This document shows, one piece after another, positions 1 through 7,607 of a stretch of DNA of 64,000 nucleotides; the first letter of the stretch is position 1; each line of letters begins with the position of its first letter. Source of the DNA: Mesorhizobium sp. CA14. Its GTDB lineage: Bacteria > Pseudomonadota > Alphaproteobacteria > Rhizobiales > Rhizobiaceae. The notes under the pieces were generated by a model that searched no databases, had not been told where the DNA came from, and worked only from the letters and a program-made list of their open reading frames with translations. The DNA lies in assembly GCF_020165195.1 (NCBI RefSeq), contig NZ_JAIUHR010000001.1, forward strand, positions 1 to 64,000, given 5' to 3'. The translations under genes were made by a program, and so were the position numbers.

Positions 1-390
1 GCCCTCGACCCGTGGCTGCGCGAGAAGCTTGTCTTGGTCAGCCAAAAGAGCAAGCTCGCCGAAGCGATCCGCTACGCCCTCTCGCGCTGGAAAGGCCTGA
101 CGCGCTTCCTCGACGACGGCAGGATCGAGATCGACTCCAACGTGGTCGAACGCTCGATCAGGCCAATTGCACTCAATCGCAAGAACGCGCTCTTCGCCGG
201 CTCCGACGGCGGCGGCGAGCAATGGGCGACGATCGCTTCGCTCGTAGAGACCGCCAAGCTCAACGGCGTCGACCCGCACGCATACCTCGCCGACGTCATC
301 AACCGCATCGTCGCCGGTCATCCTCAAAACCAGCTCGACCACCTACTGCCTTGGGCATATGCCCCCGCGCAACTCAAAGCCGTGGCCTGA
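1..390 (+). CDS. tnpC: IS66-family transposase (TnpC), C-terminal part
   Basis: The reading frame is open from the first base of the window and ends at TGA 388-390, giving about 129 residues of the C-terminal DDE domain. The stretch with IDSNVVERSIRPIAL and RKNALFAGSDGGGEQWA is the hallmark C-terminal core of IS66 transposases, and the end (LLPWAY...LKAVA) is typical of rhizobial members. The 5' part lies outside the window, so whether the element is complete cannot be judged. The protein would catalyse cut-and-paste transposition of the element. It ends only a few bases before the inferred right terminal repeat, as is usual for this family. Confidence 0.93.
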   Translation, partial: ALDPWLREKLVLVSQKSKLAEAIRYALSRWKGLTRFLDDGRIEIDSNVVERSIRPIALNRKNALFAGSDGGGEQWATIASLVETAKLNGVDPHAYLADVINRIVAGHPQNQLDHLLPWAYAPAQLKAVA

Positions 391-403
391 GAACACCGGT
401 TAC
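1..403 (+). mobile_element. Right end of an IS66-family insertion sequence
   Basis: Thirteen bases after the transposase stop the sequence reads GGTTAC (398-403), close to the CGCTTAC-like terminal inverted repeat end of IS66 elements. Beyond it begins a coding sequence of a different protein. IS66 elements normally make an 8-bp target duplication, which would be GAGGCTTT (404-411) here. The left end is outside the window, so boundary and duplication are inferred. Confidence 0.7.
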
Positions 404-1381
404 GAGGCTTTGGAGTACACTCCGGCTTCTCTTCCGGATCGGCGGCCAATGCTCATTGTCTCCGGTGAGTTTAGCGCCAATGAGTCGTTGAACGGCTTTA
501 GCCGTGCGGTTGCGAGCAGCGGGGCCAAGGTGATTGTGTTCAACTCCCCTGGTGGCAACGTCGGCGGTGCTATTCGGTTGGGGCGTATGATCCGCGCAGC
601 AGGATTGGATACGCTTCAGGTTGGCCAATTGCAGTGCGCTTCAGCCTGCTCACTGGCCTTCCTGGGTGGCATCCACCGTGTTGCCGAACCAAGTTCCATC
701 GGCATTCACCGGGCGTTTCTCAAACCGGCTGACGGGATGTCCACCGAAGAAGCGAAGGCCCGCATCCAGCTCGGAACGGCTGCAATCACATCCTATGTGG
801 TCGAGATGGGAGTGGACCCCAAGCTGATAGAATTGGCTTCGAGCTATGGTAAGCATGACATAAGATATCTATCGGCCAGCGAAATGGCTGAGTTGCATGT
901 GACCAATGCCGCAGCGAACCAATCGCCTGCAGATATTTCACAGGTGTTAACGAGGCCAAATCCTGCGCCCGTGTCCGCTCCTGCACCCGACGCCAGGCAA
1001 CTGCCGGAAAGCATTGCGGTCGCCTTCGTCAGGGATCTCATCGAGCATCATGGCGACAACGACGATTTCGCTCTTGCCCAAGTTCAGGCATCCTACGCTC
1101 CCAAGGTCGATTATTATGGCAAGCTGACGAACTTGAGATCGATCATCGACAACAAGAGGAACTATTACCGGCGATGGCCTGAACGCGGATATAGCGTCCG
1201 CAATGACAGCATCGTGGTCACCTGCACCAAGGATCGCTGCGTCGTCTCGGGCGTCTACGACTGGGTTGTGCGCAACCCCTCGAAACACAAGCAGGAAAAA
1301 GGCGTAGCAAACTTTAGCTATACGATTTCGATCGGTCCCTATCCCAAAATTATCGCAGAGACAGGGAGTGTCCCGCGATAA
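404..1381 (+). pseudogene. ClpP/SppA-like periplasmic protein (COG3904-like), 5' end cut off by IS66
   Basis: The frame continues upstream into the IS66 end, where an ATG at 359 could give a 340-residue fusion whose first 15 residues are IS-encoded. The host part has a ClpP-like fold signature: VFNSPGGNVGGAIRLG, then QCASACSLAFLGG, whose Ser would be the nucleophile, then IGIHRAF. Homologues in rhizobia begin with a signal peptide that is absent here, so the native start and export signal seem to have been removed. The C-terminal half (from about residue 215) is an extra domain with two Cys (TCTKDRC) of unknown role. It may still be translated but probably not exported. Confidence 0.65.
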
Positions 1382-1426
1382 CCGGGACCACCGTTAGCGC
1401 GGACACTGACCTCAAGCCCCTATACG

Positions 1427-2008
1427 CTAATAAAGCGGCTCCTCGAACAGCGCCTTGTCGCCGTCCATCAGCGCCTTGATCTGTGCCGTGCCGTCGGACG
1501 CGAGCGCGAGCTTGATGCCGAACGGCCGCACGCGCATATCGTCCTGGATCGCCATTCCTTCGCCTTCCGGCAGATAGAAGCGGTCGATCCCGTAGTCGGG
1601 TGCGATCGTCGCTTCGGGATCACGAAGGTCCCAGCCCTCCGCGACGCGTCCGCCAATGTCGGCTTCGTCCGGGCCGGCAGGCGCCGGCGCCTGGCCGAAC
1701 CACGCCGCGGCCGGCTGCCAATAGCCGTCGGCGCCCTTCTTCAGCCGGACCACGATCGATGTGTCGTCGCTGGAGAATTTGCCTTGCGGGACATTGGCGA
1801 TCAGCTTCACCGGGATGCGTGAAATGTTGTTGTTGAGCGAGATATAGTCGCCGCGCAGGAGATCGCGCGGATCGACCGGTTGGACTTTCAGGAGCACTTC
1901 CTTGCCGTTGCGCAGGATCGCGGCCCGCCCGGCGATGATCCAGCTGAGGAAGCCGATCTGGACGAGCGCCAGCACCAGCGCCGAGATGATGAGTTTCTTG
2001 CCGGTCAT
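1427..2008 (-). CDS. GDYXXLXY-domain membrane-anchored protein
   Basis: 193 residues with one N-terminal membrane segment (about residues 7-28) followed by a periplasmic domain. The family-naming motif appears as LLRGDYISLNNN, with Asn where Tyr is usual at the last position. The gene starts 4 bp inside the end of the DUF2157 gene (ATGA overlap), and these two families are commonly paired, sometimes fused, so the products probably work together in the inner membrane. Biochemical function is not established. Confidence 0.85.
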   Translation of the reverse strand: MTGKKLIISALVLALVQIGFLSWIIAGRAAILRNGKEVLLKVQPVDPRDLLRGDYISLNNNISRIPVKLIANVPQGKFSSDDTSIVVRLKKGADGYWQPAAAWFGQAPAPAGPDEADIGGRVAEGWDLRDPEATIAPDYGIDRFYLPEGEGMAIQDDMRVRPFGIKLALASDGTAQIKALMDGDKALFEEPLY

Positions 2009-3123
2009 GCCGCTGCTCCTGTCTCGGCGGGCGCTCTCATGCGCTTCTCGATGCGGATGATGATCAGCGCCAGTATGCCGAGCAGCACGGCAGCCGCCAG
2101 GAAGAAGCCGGCCGTATCCAGCATCGACCGCAAGGTGACGCTATAGATAATGGCGAGTTCGAAGGCGAAGCCGGCATAGGCCAGCCAGCGCAGTCCCCTG
2201 CTCTCGCGGCCCGCCAGCATGATCGCCGCGACGATACCGGCAAGCGCTACGATCGAGGCTACGGCGAAACCGCTGTTGTAGGTGCTTTCATCCGCCAGTT
2301 CGAACTGGATAATCGCCATGCCGGTGAGGAAGCCGAGCAAGGCGTGCAAGGGCAGCCGGCCGCCCAGTTGAAGGATCCTGTCGATCGGATCGCCGGCAAA
2401 GACCGCAGCGGCAAAGAGCAGCGCTGACGCGATGGCCAGCGACACGGCCACCGGCAGCGTGTCGTGATCCGTCGCCAGCAGAACCAGATAGAGAATGACC
2501 GACAGAATGATGAGGTGGCGCGCTGCCCGGCTGCGTGTCCAGAACGAAATGGCGAACAGGACGACCGCCATGACGATGAAGAGATGCGGAATTTCCGCGC
2601 GCCAATAGAATCCGAACCCCTTGAGGACCAGCCAAGCGTCGGCAATGCCGACCGCAGCCACGGTCAGTGGGTTCGAGCGCAGCGCTACTGCCGCCAACGC
2701 CGTGCCGGCGCACCATGTCACCAGCGCCGAGGCCTCGTCGCCCGAAAGATGATACATCTGGCCGATCAGCGCGATCGATCCGCCGAAGGCGGCGGCGGCA
2801 ACGATCCACAGCGCCTCGCCGATCGCTGCATGGTCGCGGGTCTTCAGCACCGCGCCGCCGACATAGCCGGCGAGGATGACGGCAAACAGGGCCGCCACGC
2901 GAACGAGGCGTGGGATGGCCTCCCAATTGGCGGCGACGAAAATCAGGATCGCGGCGCCGAACAGAAGTGCTGCCATCATCGCCAGGATTGAGCCGAAACT
3001 CAGTGACGCGCGCTCATTGGCGGCGACGTCGCGCGTCAATGCTTCCGCCGTGGCGCGATCGATCAGCCCTCTCTCCCGCCAGCGGGCGATATCCACCCTT
3101 ACCCGCGCCGAATAGCTCGCCAT
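2005..3123 (-). CDS. DUF2157 polytopic membrane protein
   Basis: About 372 residues. The N-terminal soluble part has the DUF2157 pattern (WRERGLIDRATAEAL around residues 13-30), followed by roughly ten to twelve hydrophobic helices, with WEAIPRLVRV after the second as is typical. An upstream in-frame start at 3186 would add 21 polar residues; ATG 3123 is preferred because MASYSARVRVDIARW matches the usual beginning of the domain. It is the first gene of a two-gene leftward operon and overlaps the GDYXXLXY gene by 4 bp. Function unknown. Confidence 0.85.
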   Translation of the reverse strand: MASYSARVRVDIARWRERGLIDRATAEALTRDVAANERASLSFGSILAMMAALLFGAAILIFVAANWEAIPRLVRVAALFAVILAGYVGGAVLKTRDHAAIGEALWIVAAAAFGGSIALIGQMYHLSGDEASALVTWCAGTALAAVALRSNPLTVAAVGIADAWLVLKGFGFYWRAEIPHLFIVMAVVLFAISFWTRSRAARHLIILSVILYLVLLATDHDTLPVAVSLAIASALLFAAAVFAGDPIDRILQLGGRLPLHALLGFLTGMAIIQFELADESTYNSGFAVASIVALAGIVAAIMLAGRESRGLRWLAYAGFAFELAIIYSVTLRSMLDTAGFFLAAAVLLGILALIIIRIEKRMRAPAETGAAA

Positions 3124-3234
3124 GCTTTCCCCCGAAGCCCGGTCATTTCCTTGCCCGGAACAGCCAAACCGTTGACGCAGCGGCATTTTCCGATTCGGCC
3201 TTCTTTGTGACGCAGGCGTGAACGGCCGTTAATG

Positions 3235-3257
3235 TTGCATTGCACAATTTGCATTGC
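3235..3257 (+). promoter_or_regulatory. Direct repeat TTGCATTGC x2 upstream of the DUF1127 genes
   Basis: TTGCATTGC occurs at 3235-3243 and 3249-3257, 14 nt apart, about 100 bp before the first DUF1127 start and in an AT-richer stretch. Spacing near one and a half helical turns fits a LysR-type regulator site. VtlR/LsrB-type regulators activate DUF1127 genes in Brucella and relatives; that this repeat is such a site is inference. Confidence 0.35.
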
Positions 3258-3357
3258 TGCCATGCGCCAACGGCACTTTTAAACCGATATGATCCCACCT
3301 ATTTTCTGTTCGTACACAAACGGAATGATCCGAACCAAAGACGAAATGAGAACTACC

Positions 3358-3498
3358 ATGAACCTGATCCGCAACTACCGCAACTGGCGCCGCTACCGGG
3401 ACACCGTCTCCGAGCTGAGCCGCCTGTCGAACCGTGAACTGACCGACCTCGGCATCAGCCGCAGCGATATCCACTACGTCGCCCGCAAGGCGGTCTAA
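3358..3498 (+). CDS. DUF1127 small protein, copy 1
   Basis: 46 residues: MNLIRNYRNWRRY, then ELSRLSNRELTDLGISRSDI, then ARKAV. This is a complete stand-alone DUF1127 domain: an Arg-rich N-terminal helix and the conserved LSNRELTDLGISR block. Start ATG 3358 was chosen because the product is then collinear with copy 2 and with other 45-50-residue rhizobial members; the frame is open upstream without domain similarity. DUF1127 proteins of this size are known as RNA-binding or regulatory proteins; CcaF1 of Rhodobacter is encoded directly upstream of CCUCCUCCC-loop sRNAs, the same arrangement as here. Confidence 0.9.
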   Translation: MNLIRNYRNWRRYRDTVSELSRLSNRELTDLGISRSDIHYVARKAV

Positions 3499-3503
3499 TC
3501 CGC

Positions 3504-3525
3504 TTCGGACCGCAAATGGTCCGAA
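3504..3525 (+). other. Hairpin between the two DUF1127 genes
   Basis: TTCGGACC (3504-3511) and GGTCCGAA (3518-3525) form a perfect 8-bp stem with a 6-nt loop, starting 5 nt after the first DUF1127 stop. It is followed by CCAGTTTTG rather than a clean T tract, so it may act as an attenuating or processing element in a dicistronic mRNA. Confidence 0.5.
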
Positions 3526-3548
3526 CCAGTTTTGAAGAGAGTAAGACA

Positions 3549-3689
3549 ATGAACCTGATCCGCAGCTATCGCAACTGGCGCGTCTATCGCGACACCGTTG
3601 CTGAGCTGGGTCGGCTTTCGAACCGCCAGCTCCACGATCTCGGCATCGTTCGCGACGAGATCAAGATGATCGCCCGCAAGGCGATCTAA
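3549..3689 (+). CDS. DUF1127 small protein, copy 2
   Basis: 46 residues, same length as copy 1 and clearly paralogous (MNLIRSYRNWRVYRDTVAEL, then LSNRQLHDLGIVRDEI, then ARKAI). It starts 191 bp after copy 1 and is probably in the same transcript. The stop codon is only 12 nt before the first stem of the CCUCCUCCC hairpin array, matching the ccaF1-CcsR arrangement of Rhodobacter, where the sRNAs are cut from the 3' UTR of the DUF1127 mRNA. An RNA-related role by analogy is inference. Confidence 0.9.
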   Translation: MNLIRSYRNWRVYRDTVAELGRLSNRQLHDLGIVRDEIKMIARKAI

Positions 3690-3701
3690 CCAGGATTTCG
3701 C

Positions 3702-3727
3702 CAGGGTCGACCTCCTCCCCGACCCTG
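3702..3727 (+). ncRNA. CcsR/cuckoo-type sRNA hairpin 1 (unit A)
   Basis: Perfect 8-bp stem CAGGGTCG/CGACCCTG around the 10-nt loop ACCTCCTCCC (3710-3719). The loop copies the anti-Shine-Dalgarno sequence of 16S rRNA and could pair with ribosome-binding sites. Similar loops define the cuckoo/CcsR RNA family found downstream of DUF1127 genes. Confidence 0.8.
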
Positions 3728-3738
3728 ACGGATACGGC

Positions 3739-3764
3739 CAACCCTTACCTCCTCCCAAGGGTTG
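3739..3764 (+). ncRNA. CcsR/cuckoo-type sRNA hairpin 2 (unit A)
   Basis: Stem CAACCCTT/AAGGGTTG (8 bp) closing the same ACCTCCTCCC loop (3747-3756). The stem sequence is unrelated to hairpin 1, so only loop and pairing are shared. Confidence 0.8.
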
Positions 3765-3777
3765 ACCACTGAAACGG

Positions 3778-3812
3778 CGCCCGCCGGACCTCCTCCCCCG
3801 GCGGGCGTTGTT
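3778..3812 (+). ncRNA. CcsR/cuckoo-type sRNA hairpin 3 (unit A), terminator-like
   Basis: Ten-bp GC-rich stem CGCCCGCCGG/CCGGCGGGCG around the loop ACCTCCTCCC (3788-3797), followed by TTGTT. The strong stem plus short T-rich tail suggests it also ends or stabilises the transcript of unit A. Confidence 0.78.
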
Positions 3813-3873
3813 CAGAAGCGAACGAAGTTCGTCTTCAGGGGTTTCGCCCCCTCTAAAAAGCGAAAGAGATTTC

Positions 3874-3903
3874 GTCAAAGCCGACCTCCTCCCCGGCGAT
3901 GAC
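3874..3903 (+). ncRNA. CcsR/cuckoo-type sRNA hairpin 4 (unit B)
   Basis: Stem GTCA..GCCG/CGGC..TGAC (4+4 bp with a 2x2 internal loop) around ACCTCCTCCC (3884-3893). Its loop lies exactly 174 nt after that of hairpin 1, and the sequence after it (GACGAATACGGTC) parallels that after hairpin 1 (GACGGATACGGCC). Confidence 0.75.
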
Positions 3904-3909
3904 GAATAC

Positions 3910-3941
3910 GGTCGATCTTCACCTCCTCCCGAGGATCGACC
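3910..3941 (+). ncRNA. CcsR/cuckoo-type sRNA hairpin 5 (unit B)
   Basis: Eleven-bp stem GGTCGATCTTC/GAGGATCGACC with one G-T pair, around ACCTCCTCCC (3921-3930), 174 nt after the loop of hairpin 2. The stem differs from hairpin 2 on both arms, i.e. pairing was retained while sequence changed. Confidence 0.8.
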
Positions 3942-3950
3942 CCCAAAACG

Positions 3951-3990
3951 ACACCCGCCGGACCTCCTCCCCCGGCGGGTGTTGTTGTTT
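3951..3990 (+). ncRNA. CcsR/cuckoo-type sRNA hairpin 6 (unit B), terminator-like
   Basis: Stem ACACCCGCCGG/CCGGCGGGTGT (11 bp) around ACCTCCTCCC (3962-3971), followed by TGTTGTTT. It differs from hairpin 3 by a paired G-C to A-T change, and its loop is again 174 nt downstream. It is the likely 3' end of the whole DUF1127-sRNA transcript. Confidence 0.8.
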
Positions 3991-4065
3991 CTGGCGCAGG
4001 CACCGGCCACCTGCGTTCTCGGCCGGCAATTGCAATCGCGTCCCCAAGCGATTATTCCGGCGCTC

Positions 4066-5475
4066 ATGAGCAAAAATCCCATACACGTCATCGGTGGCGG
4101 CCTCGCCGGCTCCGAAGCCGCATGGCAGATCGCGCAAGCCGGCGTTCCGGTCGTGCTGCATGAAATGCGCCCGGTGCGCGGCACCGACGCGCACAAGACC
4201 GACGGCCTGGCCGAGCTGGTCTGCTCCAACTCCTTCCGCTCCGACGACGCCGAAAACAACGCGGTCGGCCTGTTGCACGCCGAAATGCGGCTTGCCGGCT
4301 CGCTGATCATGAGCGCGGGCGACGCCAACCAGGTGCCGGCCGGCGGCGCGCTGGCCGTCGACCGCGACGGCTTTTCCGACGCGGTTACCGCGAAGATCGA
4401 GGCGCATCCGCTGATCACCATCCAGCGCGAGGAAGTGCCCGGACTGCCGCCCGAGGACTGGGACCAGGCGATCATCGCCACCGGCCCACTGACGGCGCCT
4501 TCCCTGGCGCAGTCGATCGCCGAGGCCACCGGCGCCGATGCGCTGGCATTCTTCGACGCTATCGCGCCCATCGTGCATTTCGACACGATCGACATGAACA
4601 CGGCCTGGTTCCAGTCGCGCTACGACAAGGTCGGCCCAGGTGGCACCGGCAAGGACTATATCAACTGCCCGATGGACAAGGACCAGTATTTCGCCTTCGT
4701 CCAGGCGCTGCTCGAGGGCCAAAAGACCGAGTTCAAAGAGTGGGAAGGCACACCCTATTTCGACGGCTGCCTGCCGATCGAGGTGATGGCCGAGCGCGGC
4801 GTCGAGACCCTGCGCTACGGCCCGATGAAGCCAATGGGGCTGACCAATGTCCACAATCCGATGGTCAAAGCCTATGCGGTGGTGCAGCTACGTCAGGACA
4901 ATGCGCTGGGCACGCTCTACAACATGGTCGGCTTCCAGACCAAGCTGAAGCATGCCGAGCAGGTCCGCATCTTCCGCACCATTCCGGGACTTGAGAACGC
5001 CGACTTTGCGCGGCTCGGCGGCCTGCACCGCAACACCTACATCAACTCGCCGACGCTGCTCGATCCTTCGCTGCAGCTCAAATCGCGGCCGGGCCTGCGC
5101 TTTGCCGGCCAGATCACCGGCTGCGAAGGCTATGTCGAAAGCGCCGCCATCGGCCTGCTCGCCGGCCGCTTCGCCGCCGCCGAACGGCTCGGCCAGGCGC
5201 CGTCGCTGCCGCCCTCGACCACCGCTTTCGGCGCGCTGCTCAATCACATCACCGGCGGCCACATCGTCTCCGACGACGAGCCCGGCAAACGCTCCTTCCA
5301 GCCGATGAACGTCAATTTCGGCCTGTTCCCGCCGGTGGAAGCGCCGAAGGCCGAAGGCAAACGCCTGCGCGGCAAGGACAAGACCGTCGCCAAGCGCCAC
5401 GCCATCACCTCGCGCGCTCTGGCCGATTGCCGGCAATGGCTGGGGCTGCCGGCGCGGGCAGAAGCGGCGGAGTGA
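4066..5475 (+). CDS. trmFO: Methylenetetrahydrofolate-tRNA-(uracil-5-)-methyltransferase TrmFO
   Basis: 469 residues. Forms m5U54 in the T-loop of tRNAs using methylene-THF and reduced flavin, in the cytoplasm. The N-terminus has the FAD-binding [12 protein letters not shown] motif and the family-specific [15 protein letters not shown] and [14 protein letters not shown] segments. Later come [11 protein letters not shown] and the C-terminal [14 protein letters not shown] block. The frame is open well upstream through the sRNA hairpins; ATG 4066 is chosen because [12 protein letters not shown] matches the family start. Transcribed independently of, or by read-through from, the sRNA array 76 nt upstream. 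Confidence 0.96.
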   Translation: MSKNPIHVIGGGLAGSEAAWQIAQAGVPVVLHEMRPVRGTDAHKTDGLAELVCSNSFRSDDAENNAVGLLHAEMRLAGSLIMSAGDANQVPAGGALAVDRDGFSDAVTAKIEAHPLITIQREEVPGLPPEDWDQAIIATGPLTAPSLAQSIAEATGADALAFFDAIAPIVHFDTIDMNTAWFQSRYDKVGPGGTGKDYINCPMDKDQYFAFVQALLEGQKTEFKEWEGTPYFDGCLPIEVMAERGVETLRYGPMKPMGLTNVHNPMVKAYAVVQLRQDNALGTLYNMVGFQTKLKHAEQVRIFRTIPGLENADFARLGGLHRNTYINSPTLLDPSLQLKSRPGLRFAGQITGCEGYVESAAIGLLAGRFAAAERLGQAPSLPPSTTAFGALLNHITGGHIVSDDEPGKRSFQPMNVNFGLFPPVEAPKAEGKRLRGKDKTVAKRHAITSRALADCRQWLGLPARAEAAE

Positions 5476-5489
5476 GGTTTGATATCGGC

Positions 5490-5524
5490 TTGGACCTCCA
5501 TATAAAGTAGGATATCATCCTACT
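5490..5524 (+). promoter_or_regulatory. Promoter and palindromic operator of the parDE operon
   Basis: TTGGAC (5490-5495), 17 nt, then TATCAT (5513-5518) resembles a sigma-70 promoter. An inverted repeat AGTAGGAT-ATC-ATCCTACT (5506-5524) covers the -10 region. A ParD dimer binding here would block RNA polymerase, the usual autoregulation of such modules. Confidence 0.65.
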
Positions 5525-5547
5525 CGCAATCTTATGTGAGATGAGCC

Positions 5548-5838
5548 ATGGAATCCGCCGAGAAACTGTCCGTCACCGTCACGCCAGCCATGGCGCGCCT
5601 GATCCGCGAAAAGGTTGAGGACGGCTCCTACGGCTCGGCCAGCGAAGTTATCCGCGCCGCGCTCCGCGCCTTCCAGCGCGAAGAACAAGAGCATGCCGAG
5701 CGCATGGCCTCGATCCGCGCGCGCGTGAGGGCTTCGATCGAGGACAAGAGGCCCAACGTTTCAAGAGAAGATGTTCGTGCCCATCTTCAGGGGCTTTTTG
5801 CCGAGTATTCGAGCCCCGACGATGATTCAGCGGCTTGA
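5548..5838 (+). CDS. parD: ParD-type antitoxin (ribbon-helix-helix)
   Basis: 96 residues. The first 45 form a ParD/CopG ribbon-helix-helix: KLSVTVTP (beta strand), MARLIREKVEDGSYGSASEVIRAALR (two helices). The C-terminal half is charged and probably unfolds or wraps the toxin. It neutralises ParE by direct binding and represses its own promoter. The parE start codon lies inside its last codons (17-bp overlap), showing translational coupling. Confidence 0.92.
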   Translation: MESAEKLSVTVTPAMARLIREKVEDGSYGSASEVIRAALRAFQREEQEHAERMASIRARVRASIEDKRPNVSREDVRAHLQGLFAEYSSPDDDSAA

Positions 5839-6154
5839 AGTCCAATATCGTCAAAGCGCGAGAGACGATCTTGCTAACATCTTCAGACACATAGCGGAGG
5901 CGAGCGGAAATCCTCAAGTCGCCCTGAAGTTCGTTCTGCGCATAGAAGATCGCTGCCAAAGCATCGGCAACGCCCCTCGCGGCGGCCGCTCGCGCGATGA
6001 CATCGCACCAGGGCTACGAACCGTCCCGTTCGAACATTCCGCGGTTATCACCTATGTTGTCGAAAGCGATGTCATTCTCATACTCAACATCTTCTACGGC
6101 GGCCGCGACTACGAGACATTGATGCGCGACGGTGGTTCTGGCGATCCATCCTAA
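5822..6154 (+). CDS. parE: ParE-family toxin (RelE/ParE superfamily)
   Basis: 110 residues starting MIQRLEVQYRQSARDDLANI, with LKFVLRIEDRC and GLRTVPFEHSAVITYVV, then ILNIFYGGRDYE: the compact ParE fold ending in the conserved beta-strand with FYGGRD. ParE toxins block DNA gyrase. The start ATG 5822 overlaps the antitoxin end; an earlier in-frame ATG (5771) lies deep in parD and would add residues with no family match. Both genes look intact, so this is probably a functional chromosomal module. Confidence 0.9.
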   Translation: MIQRLEVQYRQSARDDLANIFRHIAEASGNPQVALKFVLRIEDRCQSIGNAPRGGRSRDDIAPGLRTVPFEHSAVITYVVESDVILILNIFYGGRDYETLMRDGGSGDPS

Positions 6155-6162
6155 GGCGTTGA

Positions 6163-7104
6163 TTACTCCGCCGGCTCCGCGCCTGCCCTCGGCAGCCCCG
6201 GCTTTCCCGCCTCTCCCGGATTCCTCCGCACGTAAGCCTTCTTCAGCGTCTCGGACGTATCGCGCGAGCTGTCATGGCTCCAGCCTGGCGGCTGGACGAG
6301 ATAGTTGACGCGCTGACCAAACGTCAGGCCCGGCGCCAGCGCATCCTTGAACATGCCGATCCATTCGTGGAACGCCACCTTCAGCGGATTGAAGGTGCCG
6401 ATGTTCTTGACGATGCCGTAGCGCGGCAGGTCCTCCTCCAGCTCCTCAACAAAGGTGCCGAAAATGATCAGCGTGCCGGCATAATTGGCGTCGAGATAGC
6501 GCGGATTGGTGGCATGGTGGACGCGGTGGTGCGAGGGCGTGTTGAAGATGAATTCGAACCAGCCCCACATCTTGCCGATCGTCTCGGTGTGGATCCAGAA
6601 CTGCCAGACAAGGTTGAAGCCGAAGACGAAGGCGATCACCGCCGGATGGAGGCCGAGCAGCACCAGCGGCGCCTGCAGGATGAAGGTAAAAGTGAACAGG
6701 CCGGTCCAGCTCTGCCTCAGCGCCGTCGAGAGGTTGTAGTGCTGGCTGGAATGATGGTTGACGTGCTCGGCCCACACCCAGCGCACCCGGTGCGCGATGC
6801 GGTGATAGACATAGTAGCGCAGATCATCGAGCAGGAAGGCGGCGATAAACACCCAGATCGACAGGCCGAGATTGAAGAAGCGGAACTGCCAGAGCCACAG
6901 CAGCGCCCAGTAGGACACGATGCCGAGCAGCAGGCCTGCAACGACATTGCCCGTTCCCATCATCAGGCTGGTCAGCGTGTCACGCGTTTCGAACGATCCC
7001 TTGGCGCGGCCGGTGCGCACCAGCCAAAGCTCGATCAGGATCGCCGCGACGAAGAAGGGGATCGCAAGCTGGGTGACCTGCGGGAAATTATACTGGTCCA
7101 TCAC
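6163..7104 (-). CDS. Sterol desaturase / fatty acid hydroxylase family membrane protein
   Basis: 313 residues with four to five hydrophobic segments. The three diiron-binding histidine clusters are all present: HRIAH, HVNHHSSQHYN and HRVHH, so it should be a catalytically competent membrane di-iron oxygenase. The substrate is unknown; bacterial members act on hopanoids, ornithine lipids, carotenoids or sterol-like compounds. It overlaps the upstream small gene by 4 bp and so is probably co-translated with it. Two Met codons open the frame; the second (7101) may be the start. Confidence 0.88.
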   Translation of the reverse strand: MMDQYNFPQVTQLAIPFFVAAILIELWLVRTGRAKGSFETRDTLTSLMMGTGNVVAGLLLGIVSYWALLWLWQFRFFNLGLSIWVFIAAFLLDDLRYYVYHRIAHRVRWVWAEHVNHHSSQHYNLSTALRQSWTGLFTFTFILQAPLVLLGLHPAVIAFVFGFNLVWQFWIHTETIGKMWGWFEFIFNTPSHHRVHHATNPRYLDANYAGTLIIFGTFVEELEEDLPRYGIVKNIGTFNPLKVAFHEWIGMFKDALAPGLTFGQRVNYLVQPPGWSHDSSRDTSETLKKAYVRRNPGEAGKPGLPRAGAEPAE

Positions 7105-7574
7105 GCCGCCTCTCGGATCCGCTCATGGCCTTGCAATGCCGCCGCGACGGCCAGCGCGCCGGCTTCGTCGGCAAAAGCAAACCGCCCGCCTTTCCAGGTG
7201 AAATCATTGAGCCGCAGCGAGACAACATTGCCTTCCCTGGCCAGCGCCAGAATGTCGTGCGGCGTGACGACACGCGTCAGAAAACAATCGCCGATGCTCT
7301 GGACGATGCCGCAGCGCCGCGGGCCGAGTTCGAGAAAGGCGGCGCGGTTGTCGGCTGTCAGCCGCACCGCGCCCGGCCTTTCGTCGGGAAAATCCTCGGC
7401 AAAGCGTGCGAGCGCCTGATCCGCGCCGGCAAGCGTCGCGGTTGTCGTGCCGCCGGTGAAATGCACGGCGGCGACCGACAATGCGATGCCGAACACGACA
7501 AGAACGACCAGGACTGGCAGGCTCATGGAAAGGCGGCTCCTCCGGCGGCCCGCATTTCTTTGACGCGAGTCCAT
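7101..7574 (-). CDS. Hypothetical membrane-anchored protein
   Basis: Up to 157 residues; ATG 7526 (MSLPVLVVLVVFGIAL) is an equally likely start, giving an N-terminal membrane anchor followed by a roughly 110-residue exported domain with two Cys (RRCGIVQ, GDCFLTR) that could form a disulfide. No family recognised. Its stop overlaps the start of the sterol-desaturase-like gene, suggesting a shared operon. Confidence 0.65.
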   Translation of the reverse strand: MDSRQRNAGRRRSRLSMSLPVLVVLVVFGIALSVAAVHFTGGTTTATLAGADQALARFAEDFPDERPGAVRLTADNRAAFLELGPRRCGIVQSIGDCFLTRVVTPHDILALAREGNVVSLRLNDFTWKGGRFAFADEAGALAVAAALQGHERIREAA

Positions 7575-7607
7575 GCAACGGAATCCCTAGCATGATTGAC
7601 GTTTACG

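Noticed and set aside
3690..3990. CRISPR array
   Set aside because: The repeated 10-mer lies in loops of self-complementary stems, not between unique spacers of constant length, and no cas gene is present.
3808..4065. N-terminal extension of the trmFO frame through the hairpin array
   Set aside because: It translates the sRNA hairpins and is absent from TrmFO proteins; ATG 4066 gives the family start.
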